DNA of 64,000 nucleotides. It comes from Candidatus Woesearchaeota archaeon (GTDB lineage: Archaea > Nanoarchaeota > Nanoarchaeia > Woesearchaeales > JAGVZT01). The stretch covers positions 219,202 through 283,201 of the forward strand of contig JAFCGF010000002.1 in the NCBI GenBank assembly GCA_017608295.1, read 5' to 3'. The notes beneath the pieces were generated by a model, which saw only the letters and a list, made by a program, of their open reading frames with translations, did no database searches and had not been told where the DNA came from. Below are positions 1-8,485 of this stretch, piece after piece (position 1 is the first letter of the stretch; the number at the start of each line of letters is the position of its first letter). The position numbers and the translations under genes are program-made.

Positions 1-1
1 A

Positions 2-346
2 TTGAAATGCGGGTGCGGCGCTGCGATGGAGCATGCCGGGCCCGTGTATCTCGGAAAGCTCTGGGATAGCTCACTACTGAAGAAAATGCGTTCCTTGAAT
101 GAGTATGAGGATTTGGACAAGTTCCTTTCGCTATTGCACGAGGAGAGCAGAATTGACGCTATCGGTTTTTATGACATGCACGAGGTCGTGAAAGCACACA
201 GCCTGGGCTGTATTCCAAAGCGGGAAGCGCTCATCTCGCAGCTTAAGAAGATGGGTCATAAGGCAAGCCCGACGCATTTCACGGGGAAGGGCATACGTAC
301 AACTGCATTACTTGAAGATGTGTTGAAGGCTATTGAGAAAAGCTAA
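2..346 (+). CDS. trm1: tRNA (guanine26-N2)-dimethyltransferase, C-terminal part
   Basis: The reading frame is open at the window edge, so only the last 114 residues are visible. The segment CGAAMEHAGPVYLGKLWD and the later HFTGKGIRTTA resemble the C-terminal domain of Trm1, which dimethylates G26 of tRNA using SAM. The Rossmann methyltransferase domain must lie upstream, outside the window. The TAA stop overlaps the TAG stop of the convergent aEF1-beta gene by three bases. The family call rests on the C-terminal motif only. Confidence 0.75.
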   Translation: MKCGCGAAMEHAGPVYLGKLWDSSLLKKMRSLNEYEDLDKFLSLLHEESRIDAIGFYDMHEVVKAHSLGCIPKREALISQLKKMGHKASPTHFTGKGIRTTALLEDVLKAIEKS

Positions 347-618
347 CCAATTGCTCTTCGGACGTCAGTTACCTCGACAGACTGCACTCCATCAAGTTCT
401 ACGAGCTGATCCTCGAGGGGGTCAGTCGCTCCCTTGGATTCGTCCATGATAAAGATGATATTGAGTGCTGAGAGGCCGAATGCGATTGGCTCAACTTCCG
501 CCTTGCCGAACTGAGCCCCATAGTCTGTGATGAGTTTTTCTGCTCCGTCCTGGACCTTCTTGAGGTCTGTATCTGGAGACGTTGGCATGATTTTCACTGT
601 AATGATAACAGATGCCAT
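343..618 (-). CDS. ef1b: Translation elongation factor aEF1-beta
   Basis: This 91-residue protein has the usual length of archaeal EF-1 beta, the nucleotide exchange factor that reloads aEF1A with GTP. It has the alternating beta-alpha-beta pattern of the family: an N-terminal strand (ASVIITVKIMP), then VEPIAFGLSALNIIFIMDE, then an acidic region and the terminal VQSVEVTDVRRAIG. A GAGGTGA Shine-Dalgarno sequence lies just before the ATG. It sits 9 bp downstream of the zinc-ribbon gene and is probably cotranscribed with it. Its stop codon is TAG, which shows TAG is an ordinary stop in this genome. Confidence 0.93.
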   Translation of the reverse strand: MASVIITVKIMPTSPDTDLKKVQDGAEKLITDYGAQFGKAEVEPIAFGLSALNIIFIMDESKGATDPLEDQLVELDGVQSVEVTDVRRAIG

Positions 619-627
619 TTCTTCACC

Positions 628-795
628 TCAGTTTGGACCTGCGAAGCCGCATTCCGGGCAGGTGTACGATGTAGCGTTCTTCCTGCAGTTCCCGCAGCGG
701 ATGATTTCGTACTTCTCGCATTTCGGGCACTTGAAAAATGTCGTTGCTACCTGGTTTGTGACGAGCTTGTGGCATGATATGCATTTGTGTGTCAT
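628..795 (-). CDS. Small zinc-ribbon protein (HVO_2753-like)
   Basis: A 55-residue protein with four CxxC pairs (C5/C8, C23/C26, C34/C37, C46/C49), enough to bind two zinc ions. This matches the small archaeal double zinc-ribbon family commonly placed next to aEF1-beta, thought to bind nucleic acid. Longer in-frame starts exist, but the ATG at 795 puts the first CxxC where the family has it, and a TATA-like box lies about 30 nt upstream. It forms a two-gene unit with the aEF1-beta gene. Confidence 0.85.
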   Translation of the reverse strand: MTHKCISCHKLVTNQVATTFFKCPKCEKYEIIRCGNCRKNATSYTCPECGFAGPN

Positions 796-820
796 TGCAG
801 CGCTGAGGACTTGAAAGATG

Positions 821-830
821 CTTAAAAATG
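821..830 (-). promoter_or_regulatory. TATA box for zinc ribbon-aEF1-beta operon
   Basis: On the minus strand the sequence reads CATTTTTAAG, centred about 30 nt upstream of the ATG at 795. That spacing fits a near-leaderless archaeal transcript. It lies back to back with the promoter of the glycosyltransferase gene. Confidence 0.55.
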
Positions 831-856
831 TTTGCCCATGCATACGAGAGAAAAGC

Positions 857-866
857 ATTAAAAACG
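857..866 (+). promoter_or_regulatory. TATA box for glycosyltransferase gene
   Basis: CATTAAAAAC is centred about 26 nt before the ATG at 888. No Shine-Dalgarno sequence precedes that ATG, so a leaderless transcript is likely. This also supports the choice of start. Confidence 0.55.
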
Positions 867-887
867 CTGGCCCCATCCCCTCCCACT

Positions 888-2135
888 ATGACCACGCTTC
901 GCATACTGCTGGTGTCGGAATGGTTTCCGCCTGAGGTTAAGGGCGGAGGGGAGAGGAGTGCAGAACTGATAGCTAGAAATCTCATCAGAGCGGGACATGA
1001 GGTACATGTGCTCACCACTGAAGTCGAGAAATCATATGAATTAAAGGGCGGTGTGCTTCACAGGACGCTCAACACAGGAAGCCATCTTTCAATTGGCGGG
1101 AATATCAAACGGATGCTCTCGTTCCCCCGACAAGTCCGGGCAGAAGTAGCAAGATTACACGCGAAGCACACCTTCCATATCATCCATTATCTTAACGCAG
1201 TATCTATCCTTGGATCATTTAAGGGAGCACGCCAAGCAGCCACAATAAATAGCTACGTCACGCTCTGCCCGAAAGGAAACCGCTTCTACAAGGAGAAAGA
1301 AGCCTGCGACGGGTGCAACGCGATGAAATTCGCCTGGTGCTTCATGAACTCAAGCTACATCGGCATCGCGAAGAATCCGTGGTGGTTCAGATACAACCCT
1401 CTACTCATGTTCCTCCCTTACTTCAACTATCGGCGCTTCCAGAAGGCGCTGAAGAACGTGACTCCAATCGCCGCAAGCACTGCGGTAGCAGAGCAGCTCC
1501 ACAACCTTGGATTCGACAATGCAGTCACCATCCCGCATTTCCCTGCTAAGACAGAGGGGAAAGCACAAAGTAATGCACTAAAAAAAGAAACGGGGAAACT
1601 GCAACTGCTTTATGTCGGCTCATTAGAGAAGCAAAAGGGGATAGACACTCTCCTTGAGGCATATGCGTCACTAGATGAAAAAGTGAGAAGCAAAACGAAT
1701 CTCACCATTGCCGGGGATGGCTCACTAAGGAAAGAGTTGGAGAAGAGGGAAGTAAAGGGAATTCAATTTCTCGGTAAAGTGCAGCATGACAAGGTCATCG
1801 AACTCATGCAAAAAAGCGATCTCATCATCATACCATCAGCATTGCCAGAACCCCTGTCAAGAGTCCTGCTGGAAGCAGTCTCACTGGGAAAGCCAGTGCT
1901 GGCCACTGCGATAGGAGGGAACACAGACATCGTACAGGAAGGAATCGGAGGTTTCCTCATCCCGCCGCAGAGCATGGAGGCGCTGAAAGTGAGATTAAGC
2001 GAGCTCATCCAAGGAAAGCGGGAAGAGCTGGAGACAGCAGGAAGGAAAGGGAAAGAGCGCTACGATAGGGAATTCTCAGCAAAAGAGGTACTAAAGAAAC
2101 TTCTCTCATTCTATGGTAATCAACCCTTGAGCTAA
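888..2135 (+). CDS. Glycosyltransferase family 4
   Basis: A GT-B glycosyltransferase of 415 residues that transfers an activated sugar to a glycan or lipid acceptor at the cytoplasmic face. The N-terminal Rossmann domain starts LRILLVSEWFPPEVKGGGER. The C-terminal donor-binding domain has LLYVGSLEKQKGIDTLLEA and the E-x7-E motif in PEPLSRVLLEAV. An internal Cys cluster (CPKGNRFYKEKEACDGCNA) is an uncommon insertion seen in some GT4 members. The upstream ATG is rejected because the TATA spacing and domain start favour 888. Its 3' end overlaps the convergent SGNH gene by 30 nt. Donor and acceptor cannot be told. Confidence 0.88.
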   Translation: MTTLRILLVSEWFPPEVKGGGERSAELIARNLIRAGHEVHVLTTEVEKSYELKGGVLHRTLNTGSHLSIGGNIKRMLSFPRQVRAEVARLHAKHTFHIIHYLNAVSILGSFKGARQAATINSYVTLCPKGNRFYKEKEACDGCNAMKFAWCFMNSSYIGIAKNPWWFRYNPLLMFLPYFNYRRFQKALKNVTPIAASTAVAEQLHNLGFDNAVTIPHFPAKTEGKAQSNALKKETGKLQLLYVGSLEKQKGIDTLLEAYASLDEKVRSKTNLTIAGDGSLRKELEKREVKGIQFLGKVQHDKVIELMQKSDLIIIPSALPEPLSRVLLEAVSLGKPVLATAIGGNTDIVQEGIGGFLIPPQSMEALKVRLSELIQGKREELETAGRKGKERYDREFSAKEVLKKLLSFYGNQPLS

Positions 2136-3338
2136 CATTTCCTCAATAAGATAATCAGATATCATCTTTACTCCCTGGGGAGACCAGTGTCCCTCAAGGA
2201 AGTACATCTCCTTATAATGCTCCTCCCCAATTTCCTGGAGGTCAATAAAAGTTATGTTCATCAAGCTCAGCTCATGAGAAAATCTCCTGCTCACGGCAGT
2301 AAAGTCAAAGGAGCCCTCATCGACATCATCATAATCGCTGATTAGCCGCTGCTGTAGCCTCGGGTCGATATTTACACGGGAAGGTACGTTCACGACAATA
2401 AGCTTAAAATTATGCTCAACAGACAACTGCTTCATCCCGTCGAAAAGTATCAATACTATGTCCATCGCATCCTTCATCTGCTGGCCGGGCTCAGCAACAA
2501 TAGAATAGTGCACAGAGTCCGCCGCCATATCGTAGAATGTATCCGGGCGAGACGAGCGCATTCTCGATGCCAAGAGAGACATCTTATGGTAAACCAGCGA
2601 GTGGAAGTGTGAATGCCTGAGAAGAAATGATGTCAGGGGTTTTCTCTCGTGCAGTGCCTTTCCTGGCACTGGCTGGAAGCCATCCTGCCATTGTTGAGAT
2701 GTTGGATAATTCGCCAGTAAGAGGGAACCATCATCCATGAGGATGAACAAGGGCTTGGTGGCAAAGTTTTGCACAGGGTACACGCAGTTGGAAAAATCGT
2801 TCTAGAAGAAAAACACCATCACAATATCGGGCTCGTATGTAAGCCCCTCACCTCCAAGAATGAGATACTCTTGGTCGGTGCCATAGCCTCCGGCGGCAAG
2901 GGGCAGCACCTCATAATTCTCCCCAAGCCCACTCTGGAACTGATATGCCAGCGTTTCAGTATCATCAAGCTCATAGCCATAGACATATGAATCGCCGAGC
3001 AGCATAATCCGCTTCCTTCCCATACTTTCAAGAGAGATATCATCCAGCAATCTCATCCCCTGCGAGTTATGGGTAATGGTAATTACTTGATTGGTCTCGG
3101 TCTGGTAAGCGCAGCTGGTGTAGTTCGGTTTAGGAACCCAACCAAAATAAGGGTGTGTGTTGACTGCTACATCTTTCACCCCCGTGTAATAGAGGTCATA
3201 GCACTCATTATACAGTTTCTGAGGGAAGAAGGCTTTGAGGATAATTTCGGAAAAAAGGAACACGAGTAAAAGTGAGATACAGAATAGTATGATATCCTTT
3301 TTATGCTCTCTTAGCCAAGCCTTCGGGAAGCGCAGCAT
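2106..3338 (-). pseudogene. SGNH/GDSL-hydrolase-like protein split by one in-frame TAG
   Basis: A membrane-anchored SGNH-fold protein of about 410 codons, interrupted by one TAG at 2802-2804. The frame continues unchanged on both sides: before it VMVFFF, after it NDFSNCVYPVQNFA. Block I is RIMLLGDSYVYGYE (GDS serine). The late block is EGHWSPQGV, with the catalytic His. One membrane helix (about residues 14-36) precedes the domain. Such proteins sit beside NodU-type carbamoyltransferases and probably acylate or hydrolyse surface glycans. It begins just after the DUF5989 gene; an earlier in-frame ATG at 3359 is possible. It may be a real nonsense mutation, a readthrough site or a sequencing error. 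Confidence 0.75.
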
Positions 3339-3345
3339 CTCACAC

Positions 3346-3504
3346 TCACACCAACGCATAGATGAAAGGTGACACTGCGCTGCCCTGGGCGAAGATGATG
3401 AGAGCGCTCACAAGCACAATCATCACAATAATCGGCGAGAGCCACCATACCTTCCTGACCTTCAGGAAATCCCACAATTCTCCAATTAATGATTTATTTC
3501 CCAT
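3346..3504 (-). CDS. DUF5989-family small membrane protein
   Basis: A 52-residue protein with one hydrophobic helix. The pattern LWDFLKVRKVWWLSPIIVMI followed by FAQGSAVSPFIYALV is characteristic of DUF5989, a small family found almost only beside NodU-type carbamoyltransferases. An AGAGGTGG Shine-Dalgarno sequence lies a few bases before the ATG. It is placed exactly between the carbamoyltransferase (stop at 3517) and the SGNH protein. Its function is unknown; it is probably a membrane partner of the carbamoyltransferase or SGNH enzyme. Confidence 0.85.
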   Translation of the reverse strand: MGNKSLIGELWDFLKVRKVWWLSPIIVMIVLVSALIIFAQGSAVSPFIYALV

Positions 3505-3516
3505 AATCTTCCACCT

Positions 3517-5277
3517 CTAATCATCAGCAAATTTTTCGCTGTCCCACATGTCCTGCGGGTTGTCCTCACGCTTCACAAGGAACCTGTCAATCACAAGATA
3601 ATCAATCCCTGTGCCCATCATGCACTTATACGCATCATAGGGCGTGCACACAATCGGTTCCCCGCGGATATTGAATGAAGTATTCACAAGAATAGGCACA
3701 TTCGACAGCTTCCCGAACTCCTTAATCAAGTCGTAGTATAGCGGGTTCTGGTGCCTACGAATCGTCTGTAGCCTTCCAGAACCATCAACGTGAGTTACAG
3801 ATGGGATCACCTTGTGCCACTTCTTATGGATGGGGTAGACCATGAGCATATAATCAGTTGGCTCCGGCACTGGCTTATCGCAGTCGAAGTATTTCAAAGC
3901 ATCATCCGCGCACACCACAGGAGCAAACGGCCTGAACTTCTCCCTGTGCTTGACCTTCAGGTTAAGGATACTCTGCATGTTGTGGTTGGTCGGGTCAGCG
4001 AGAATCGACCTGTTGCCAAGAGCCCTAGGCCCCCATTCCATCCTACCGTGGAACCATCCAATGACATTATCTGTCTTGATGAGCTTAGCAGTTGTCTTCA
4101 CAAGCCCCCCATCATCTTTGAACTCGGAATACTTTATCTTGTTCTCATCAAGGAACTTCCTGACTTCCTCTGTCGTGAAGCCGGGGCCGAGGAAAGCATT
4201 CGTGAGCGTGTAGTTGCGCTCATTGCCCAGGACAGCATGATACAGGTACGATACTACGCCGAGGCTTGTCCCGCCGTCCGAGGCGTTTGGCTGCACCCAG
4301 ATGTTCTTGAAAGGCGTGTTACGTAGCACCTTTCCGTTGTACACACTGTTCAGGGCACACCCTCCTGAGAGCACGAGGTTGTCCGTTTTTGTGACCTTGT
4401 GCACATGGTGCAGTATCTTCGTGATTATCTCTTCAGTCACGAGCTGCAATGCAGCTGATATATCCTTATGCCTCTGAGTCAATTCATCAGATGGCTTCCT
4501 CACAGGGCCTCCAAGGAGCTTGCACAATTTCTTCGAGGGCATGCGGTCTGCATGGATATAGGTGAAATAGGACATGTCGAACCTGAAGCTACCATCCTTC
4601 TTGATGTCCATAATAGAACGAAGCTTCTTGTAATACTCGTTCGTCTCGCGGTTCATGTCACCATAGGGGGAGAGCCCCATGACTTTATACTCCGAGTTAT
4701 TGACAGTGAAGCCGAGGTAGGCAGTGATTGTTGAATAAAGAAGACCAACCGAATGCGGGAAGGTTATCTCCTTGAGCAGCTTCACATCATTCCCTTCACC
4801 TATGCCGTATGTGGTGGTGGTCCATTCTCCTACACCATCCAGGGTCACGACTGCAGCCTTCTTGTACGGACTCACCAGAAACGTACTCGCAGCGTGGGCA
4901 AGGTGATGCTCCACGAACAGCACATCCTTCTTGTACTTCAGTTCCTTCTTGATTTTGTTGATGACTCTCAGCTTATCATTTATCCAAGACGGCATACTCG
5001 CCAAAAAAACTTTGTAGCTCTTCGGGAAGGTGTGCAGGTGCTGGAATAGCACGCGCTCGAACTTCAGGAAGGGCTTCTCATAGAATCCGACATAATCAAC
5101 ATCATCTATGGTAATGTTCTGGCTCTTCAGGCAGTACTCAACCGCATCTGTTGGGAAGGAGGTATCATGCTTCTTACGAGAGAAGCGCTCCTGCTCTGCA
5201 GCAGCGACAATCTTCCCGTCCTTCAGCAGCGCGGCAGACGAATCGTGGTAATAACAGCTTATCCCTAATATATACAT
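3517..5277 (-). CDS. NodU/TobZ-type O-carbamoyltransferase
   Basis: A 586-residue cytoplasmic enzyme that transfers a carbamoyl group from carbamoyl phosphate, via carbamoyladenylate, to a hydroxyl of a sugar or polyketide. The N-terminal Kae1-like domain starts ILGISCYYHDSSAAL and carries SRKKHDTSFP (33-42) and the metal/adenylate site VEHHLAHAAS (about 122-131). The C-terminal domain has GRMEWGPRALGNRSILADP and NTSFNIRGEPIV. A GAGGTG site precedes the ATG. It is fourth from the end of an operon of tiny membrane proteins, DUF5989 and SGNH, which suggests carbamoylation of a surface glycan. The stop is TAG. Confidence 0.93.
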   Translation of the reverse strand: MYILGISCYYHDSSAALLKDGKIVAAAEQERFSRKKHDTSFPTDAVEYCLKSQNITIDDVDYVGFYEKPFLKFERVLFQHLHTFPKSYKVFLASMPSWINDKLRVINKIKKELKYKKDVLFVEHHLAHAASTFLVSPYKKAAVVTLDGVGEWTTTTYGIGEGNDVKLLKEITFPHSVGLLYSTITAYLGFTVNNSEYKVMGLSPYGDMNRETNEYYKKLRSIMDIKKDGSFRFDMSYFTYIHADRMPSKKLCKLLGGPVRKPSDELTQRHKDISAALQLVTEEIITKILHHVHKVTKTDNLVLSGGCALNSVYNGKVLRNTPFKNIWVQPNASDGGTSLGVVSYLYHAVLGNERNYTLTNAFLGPGFTTEEVRKFLDENKIKYSEFKDDGGLVKTTAKLIKTDNVIGWFHGRMEWGPRALGNRSILADPTNHNMQSILNLKVKHREKFRPFAPVVCADDALKYFDCDKPVPEPTDYMLMVYPIHKKWHKVIPSVTHVDGSGRLQTIRRHQNPLYYDLIKEFGKLSNVPILVNTSFNIRGEPIVCTPYDAYKCMMGTGIDYLVIDRFLVKREDNPQDMWDSEKFADD

Positions 5278-5286
5278 CGTGACACC

Positions 5287-5529
5287 TCAGAATTGCCTGT
5301 AATGGTTCTCGAGCCCCTTTTCAGCATGCTCAAAATCAGTCCAGTAGGATTCGGTATCCTCTTCCGGACCGGATGTGATGAACGACTTGCCGAACACCCT
5401 CGCTGCGAGCGACGTTGGCCCTACTCCGACAAAATACACAACACTCAGGAGAACTGAGTTCACAATCGTGCTCACATTATGCCCAAAATCAGTGAATCCA
5501 TCCTTGAATCCTTTAATGAATGTCCTCAT
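5287..5529 (-). CDS. Small membrane protein of the carbamoyltransferase cassette
   Basis: An 80-residue protein with a hydrophobic helix (TIVNSVLLSVVYFVGVGPTS) and an acidic tail containing SYWTDFEHAEKGLE. The ATG at 5529 overlaps the stop of the preceding gene as ATGA, so the two are translationally coupled; the longer upstream reading is rejected. Proteins of this shape (helix, GPTS, SYW) occur next to NodU-type carbamoyltransferases. I do not know their function. Confidence 0.75.
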   Translation of the reverse strand: MRTFIKGFKDGFTDFGHNVSTIVNSVLLSVVYFVGVGPTSLAARVFGKSFITSGPEEDTESYWTDFEHAEKGLENHYRQF

Positions 5530-5738
5530 CCTATCCACCTCTTGAGGGAATAGCCAATCCCTGCGATGAGCAGCACTATGGCCATGATGTGAAAGTATGT
5601 CCATGTCTCAGGCAGCTTGCCCACGTACGTCAGCACAAAGAAGAGGACTGTCGTAAAGACAAAATAGCTGGCAATATAGCCCACTGTGCTACCCAACCCC
5701 TCATATCTCCCTTTCTCAGATAAATGCTTGAATTCCAT
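5526..5738 (-). CDS. Small two-helix membrane protein, first gene of carbamoyltransferase operon
   Basis: A 70-residue protein with two predicted membrane helices (about 20-40 and 48-66) and a basic C-terminus (LKRWIG). The ATG at 5738 has GAGGTGG six bases upstream; the ATG at 5744 abuts that site and is less likely. A TATA-like TTTAAATATC lies near 5787-5798, so this gene probably opens the operon. It may correspond to the SxtJ-like small membrane proteins of carbamoyltransferase clusters, but the sequence is too short to be sure. Confidence 0.65.
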   Translation of the reverse strand: MEFKHLSEKGRYEGLGSTVGYIASYFVFTTVLFFVLTYVGKLPETWTYFHIMAIVLLIAGIGYSLKRWIG

Positions 5739-5819
5739 GAACATCCACCTCTGATTCCCCTAACTCAAATGCAATATTCCTAGATGATATTTAAAGATTA
5801 TCCTTTATCGAGGGTAAAG

Positions 5820-7652
5820 CTACAGATATTCCTTATATGCCTTTCTCCACTTGTTCAGCATGATGAGATTCCACAAGCGATAGCCGTTGTCAATACCCCT
5901 GGCGTGCTGCTCCACGAGCTTCTCCACGTAGTCGAGGTTGAAGACTTTCGAGTGCTTGCGGAAGAACGTGCCTTTCTCGAATATCTCAGCATTGATGAGA
6001 TGCTTCAACTCCCCGCGCAGCCATTCATTTATCGGAACAGCAAAGCCCTGCTTCGGCTTTGTCAGGATGTCCTTGGGTAAAAACTTCACAGCCGCCTTCT
6101 TGAAGATTATCTTCGTCCTGCTGCCCTGCAGCTTCATCCGCGGAGGTATCGTGGCGCAGAACTGCATCAGCTTGTGATCCAGCAGTGGAGACCTTCCCTC
6201 CAAAGAATTTGCCATAGTCGCGACGTCGACTTTCACGAGCAGGTCATCAGGCAGGAAAGATTTGATATCAGTGTAGAGTAATTTGTTGAGAAGATGCCTC
6301 TGCTTGTTGAAGTGTGGCAGCAGGTAGTCCGCGTTGTTCACTTCACTCTGATATAGAGGCTTCTCTTCAAGATAGGTCTGCATGGACGTAAAACGCCCGT
6401 AGTCATCCTTTGCTAGTAGCTCGACAGCCCTCTCCTTGTGGCCTGAGACAAATGGTTTCACCATACACACTGCAAACCCCGGAAGCTTGACATGCCTGCT
6501 CTTCATGTGCTGGACATATCTCCTATAGCCTGCGAAGTTCTCATCCCCGCCGTCACCATTCAAAGCGACAGTCACATGCTCCCGCGTCACCTTTGAGAGA
6601 TAATATGTGGGAATCGAGGAAGCATCTGCATAGGGCTCGCCGTAGTGCCAAGCAAGAGTGTCAAGGACTTTCTCCGCCTCAGGGGTGACTTTCAGCTCAG
6701 TATGGGTGGAGGCTATGTGTTCAGCGACCAGGCTCGCGTCAGACAGCTCATCATATTTCTCCTCGGAAAAACCGACGGAAAAGGTCTTCAGGCGGTTCCC
6801 GGTAGCCTCATAGATGAGATTTGAGGCGAGGGCAGCGACCATGCTTGAGTCCAATCCCCCTGAGAGAAACACTCCCAACGGCACATCGCTCTCAAGACGA
6901 AGGCGAACAGACTCCTCGAGAAGCCTGAGCAGCTTCTGGATGTAGAAATGCTCGCTCGCCCTTCCAGGATCATACACGAGGTCCCAGTACTGCTCGTCAA
7001 TAACTCTGCCAGACTTCCTATCGACTAAGAGGTAGTGCCCTGCCTCAAGCTTCCTAATACCTTTGAAGGGCGTAAAAGGTGCAGGCACATAGCCAAAGCG
7101 GGTATAAAGCGAGATAGCGTCCCAGTCAAGCTCTTTAGGCATCTGGTCAAAGGGAAGTATGGATTTGAGCTCAGAAGCGAAGATGAAGAAATCCTTCTGA
7201 CAAGAAAAGTACAATGGCTTCTTTCCGGCGCGATCTTTTGCCAAAAAAAGCTGCTGTTTTTCAGAGTCCCATAAGGCAATGGCGAACATCCCGCGGAACT
7301 TCTTGAGACAGTCGATACCAAACTCCTCGTAGGCATGCACAATCACCTCTGCATCTGTGTCTGTCTTGAACCTATGGCCTTTCCCCTCCAGCTCCTCCCG
7401 TAGTGCCCTGAAGTTGTAGATTTCGCCGTTGAACACAAGAGATATCGTCCCTCGCTCGTTTGTGATGGGATAGAGGCCCTTGCGCAAATCAATAATCTTG
7501 AGGCGGCGCATGCCAAGCATCAGATTCTTTCCCTGCCACACCACGCCCTCATCAGGACCGCGGTGCGACATAATGTCGAGCATACTGGAGAACTTCTTCT
7601 TGCCAAGAACGCGATTCTTGCCAAAATCCAACACCCCGAGTATGCCGCACAT
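5820..7652 (-). CDS. asnB: Asparagine synthetase (glutamine-hydrolysing) family amidotransferase
   Basis: A 610-residue AsnB-family enzyme. Cys2 of MCGILGVLDF is the Ntn glutaminase nucleophile, and RGPDEG (about 32-37) belongs to the same domain. The synthetase domain has the PP-loop LSGGLDSSMVA and DGGDENFAGYRRY. AsnB uses ATP and glutamine to amidate a carboxylate. Members inside polysaccharide clusters often amidate uronic acids rather than make asparagine, and a nucleotide-sugar dehydrogenase at 35117-36454 could supply such an acid. A GGTGA site lies upstream of the ATG, and a TATA-like TTTTAAATG lies about 25 nt upstream, so it may have its own promoter. Confidence 0.9.
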   Translation of the reverse strand: MCGILGVLDFGKNRVLGKKKFSSMLDIMSHRGPDEGVVWQGKNLMLGMRRLKIIDLRKGLYPITNERGTISLVFNGEIYNFRALREELEGKGHRFKTDTDAEVIVHAYEEFGIDCLKKFRGMFAIALWDSEKQQLFLAKDRAGKKPLYFSCQKDFFIFASELKSILPFDQMPKELDWDAISLYTRFGYVPAPFTPFKGIRKLEAGHYLLVDRKSGRVIDEQYWDLVYDPGRASEHFYIQKLLRLLEESVRLRLESDVPLGVFLSGGLDSSMVAALASNLIYEATGNRLKTFSVGFSEEKYDELSDASLVAEHIASTHTELKVTPEAEKVLDTLAWHYGEPYADASSIPTYYLSKVTREHVTVALNGDGGDENFAGYRRYVQHMKSRHVKLPGFAVCMVKPFVSGHKERAVELLAKDDYGRFTSMQTYLEEKPLYQSEVNNADYLLPHFNKQRHLLNKLLYTDIKSFLPDDLLVKVDVATMANSLEGRSPLLDHKLMQFCATIPPRMKLQGSRTKIIFKKAAVKFLPKDILTKPKQGFAVPINEWLRGELKHLINAEIFEKGTFFRKHSKVFNLDYVEKLVEQHARGIDNGYRLWNLIMLNKWRKAYKEYL

Positions 7653-7672
7653 GATAGTTCACCAGGTATGGC

Positions 7673-8485
7673 TCATTTAAAACTTTTCCTCAGCTTGAGC
7701 AGCTTCGCTTTCATGCCGATGGGAATGAAAAAGCTAATCAGCGGCTTCACAAGATACACAAACTGCCAGGCTGGGAATCCATAGCGATAGATGCCGCGAG
7801 CCCTCACCCGAAGCGTATTCAATTCCTGCAGCTTCTGCTTTCTTCCATAATAATTCTCGAAGTAGAACCTGTATCTCATGAGGTATTCAGGGATGTTCGC
7901 CACGCCATGATTGTCCATCACCTTCAGGAAGAAGTCATACTCCTGAGAGAACTTGAATTCTGTGCGGTAGAACCCCACTTCACCCACTAGGCTTCTCCGG
8001 TACATGACTGATGGAGAGACAAACTGAGTTTTCTTGAGGATATATTTCTTGATTCTCTGATGTTCTGTTTCAAGGATGCGTTTCCCGACCACTTTCCCCT
8101 TCTCATCAATAATCGTGGCCCATGTGCCGACAAGTGCGATTTCGGGATTCTCATCAAGGAATGCGACCTGCTTCTCGAAACGCTTTTGCTCGGAGATGTC
8201 GTCATGGTCCATGCGGGCAACATACTCTCCCTTCGCCGCCCTAAGAGCCTTGTTGAGTGAGGGGTACATCCCGAGGTTCCTGAGATTGGGAATAATCCGC
8301 ACCCTCTTATCTTTTTTCGCAAACGTCTTCAGAATATTGACAGTATTATCAGTCGAGGCATCATCCACAATGATGAACTCAAAGTCCTTGAAACTCTGCC
8401 TAAGGACGCTTTGGACACATTCCTCAAGATAATTCTCTCCGTTGTAGACAGGCATCACAACAGAGACTTTAGGTCTTCTTGCCAT
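7673..8485 (-). CDS. Glycosyltransferase family 2
   Basis: A 270-residue GT-A enzyme. The N-terminus KVSVVMPVYNGENYLEECV and FIIVDDASTDNTV form the nucleotide-binding fold, and ARMDHDDIS provides the DXD-type metal site at about residues 92-96. It adds a sugar from a nucleotide-sugar donor to a growing surface glycan. It overlaps the upstream methyltransferase gene by 17 nt, implying coupled translation. The specificity is not visible. Confidence 0.9.
   Translation of the reverse strand: MARRPKVSVVMPVYNGENYLEECVQSVLRQSFKDFEFIIVDDASTDNTVNILKTFAKKDKRVRIIPNLRNLGMYPSLNKALRAAKGEYVARMDHDDISEQKRFEKQVAFLDENPEIALVGTWATIIDEKGKVVGKRILETEHQRIKKYILKKTQFVSPSVMYRRSLVGEVGFYRTEFKFSQEYDFFLKVMDNHGVANIPEYLMRYRFYFENYYGRKQKLQELNTLRVRARGIYRYGFPAWQFVYLVKPLISFFIPIGMKAKLLKLRKSFK

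Noticed and set aside
2802..2804. In-frame TAG as pyrrolysine
   Set aside because: TAG ends several ordinary genes here (343, 3517, 16350, 21060, 31923), and no pyl gene is visible. A nonsense mutation or sequence error is simpler.
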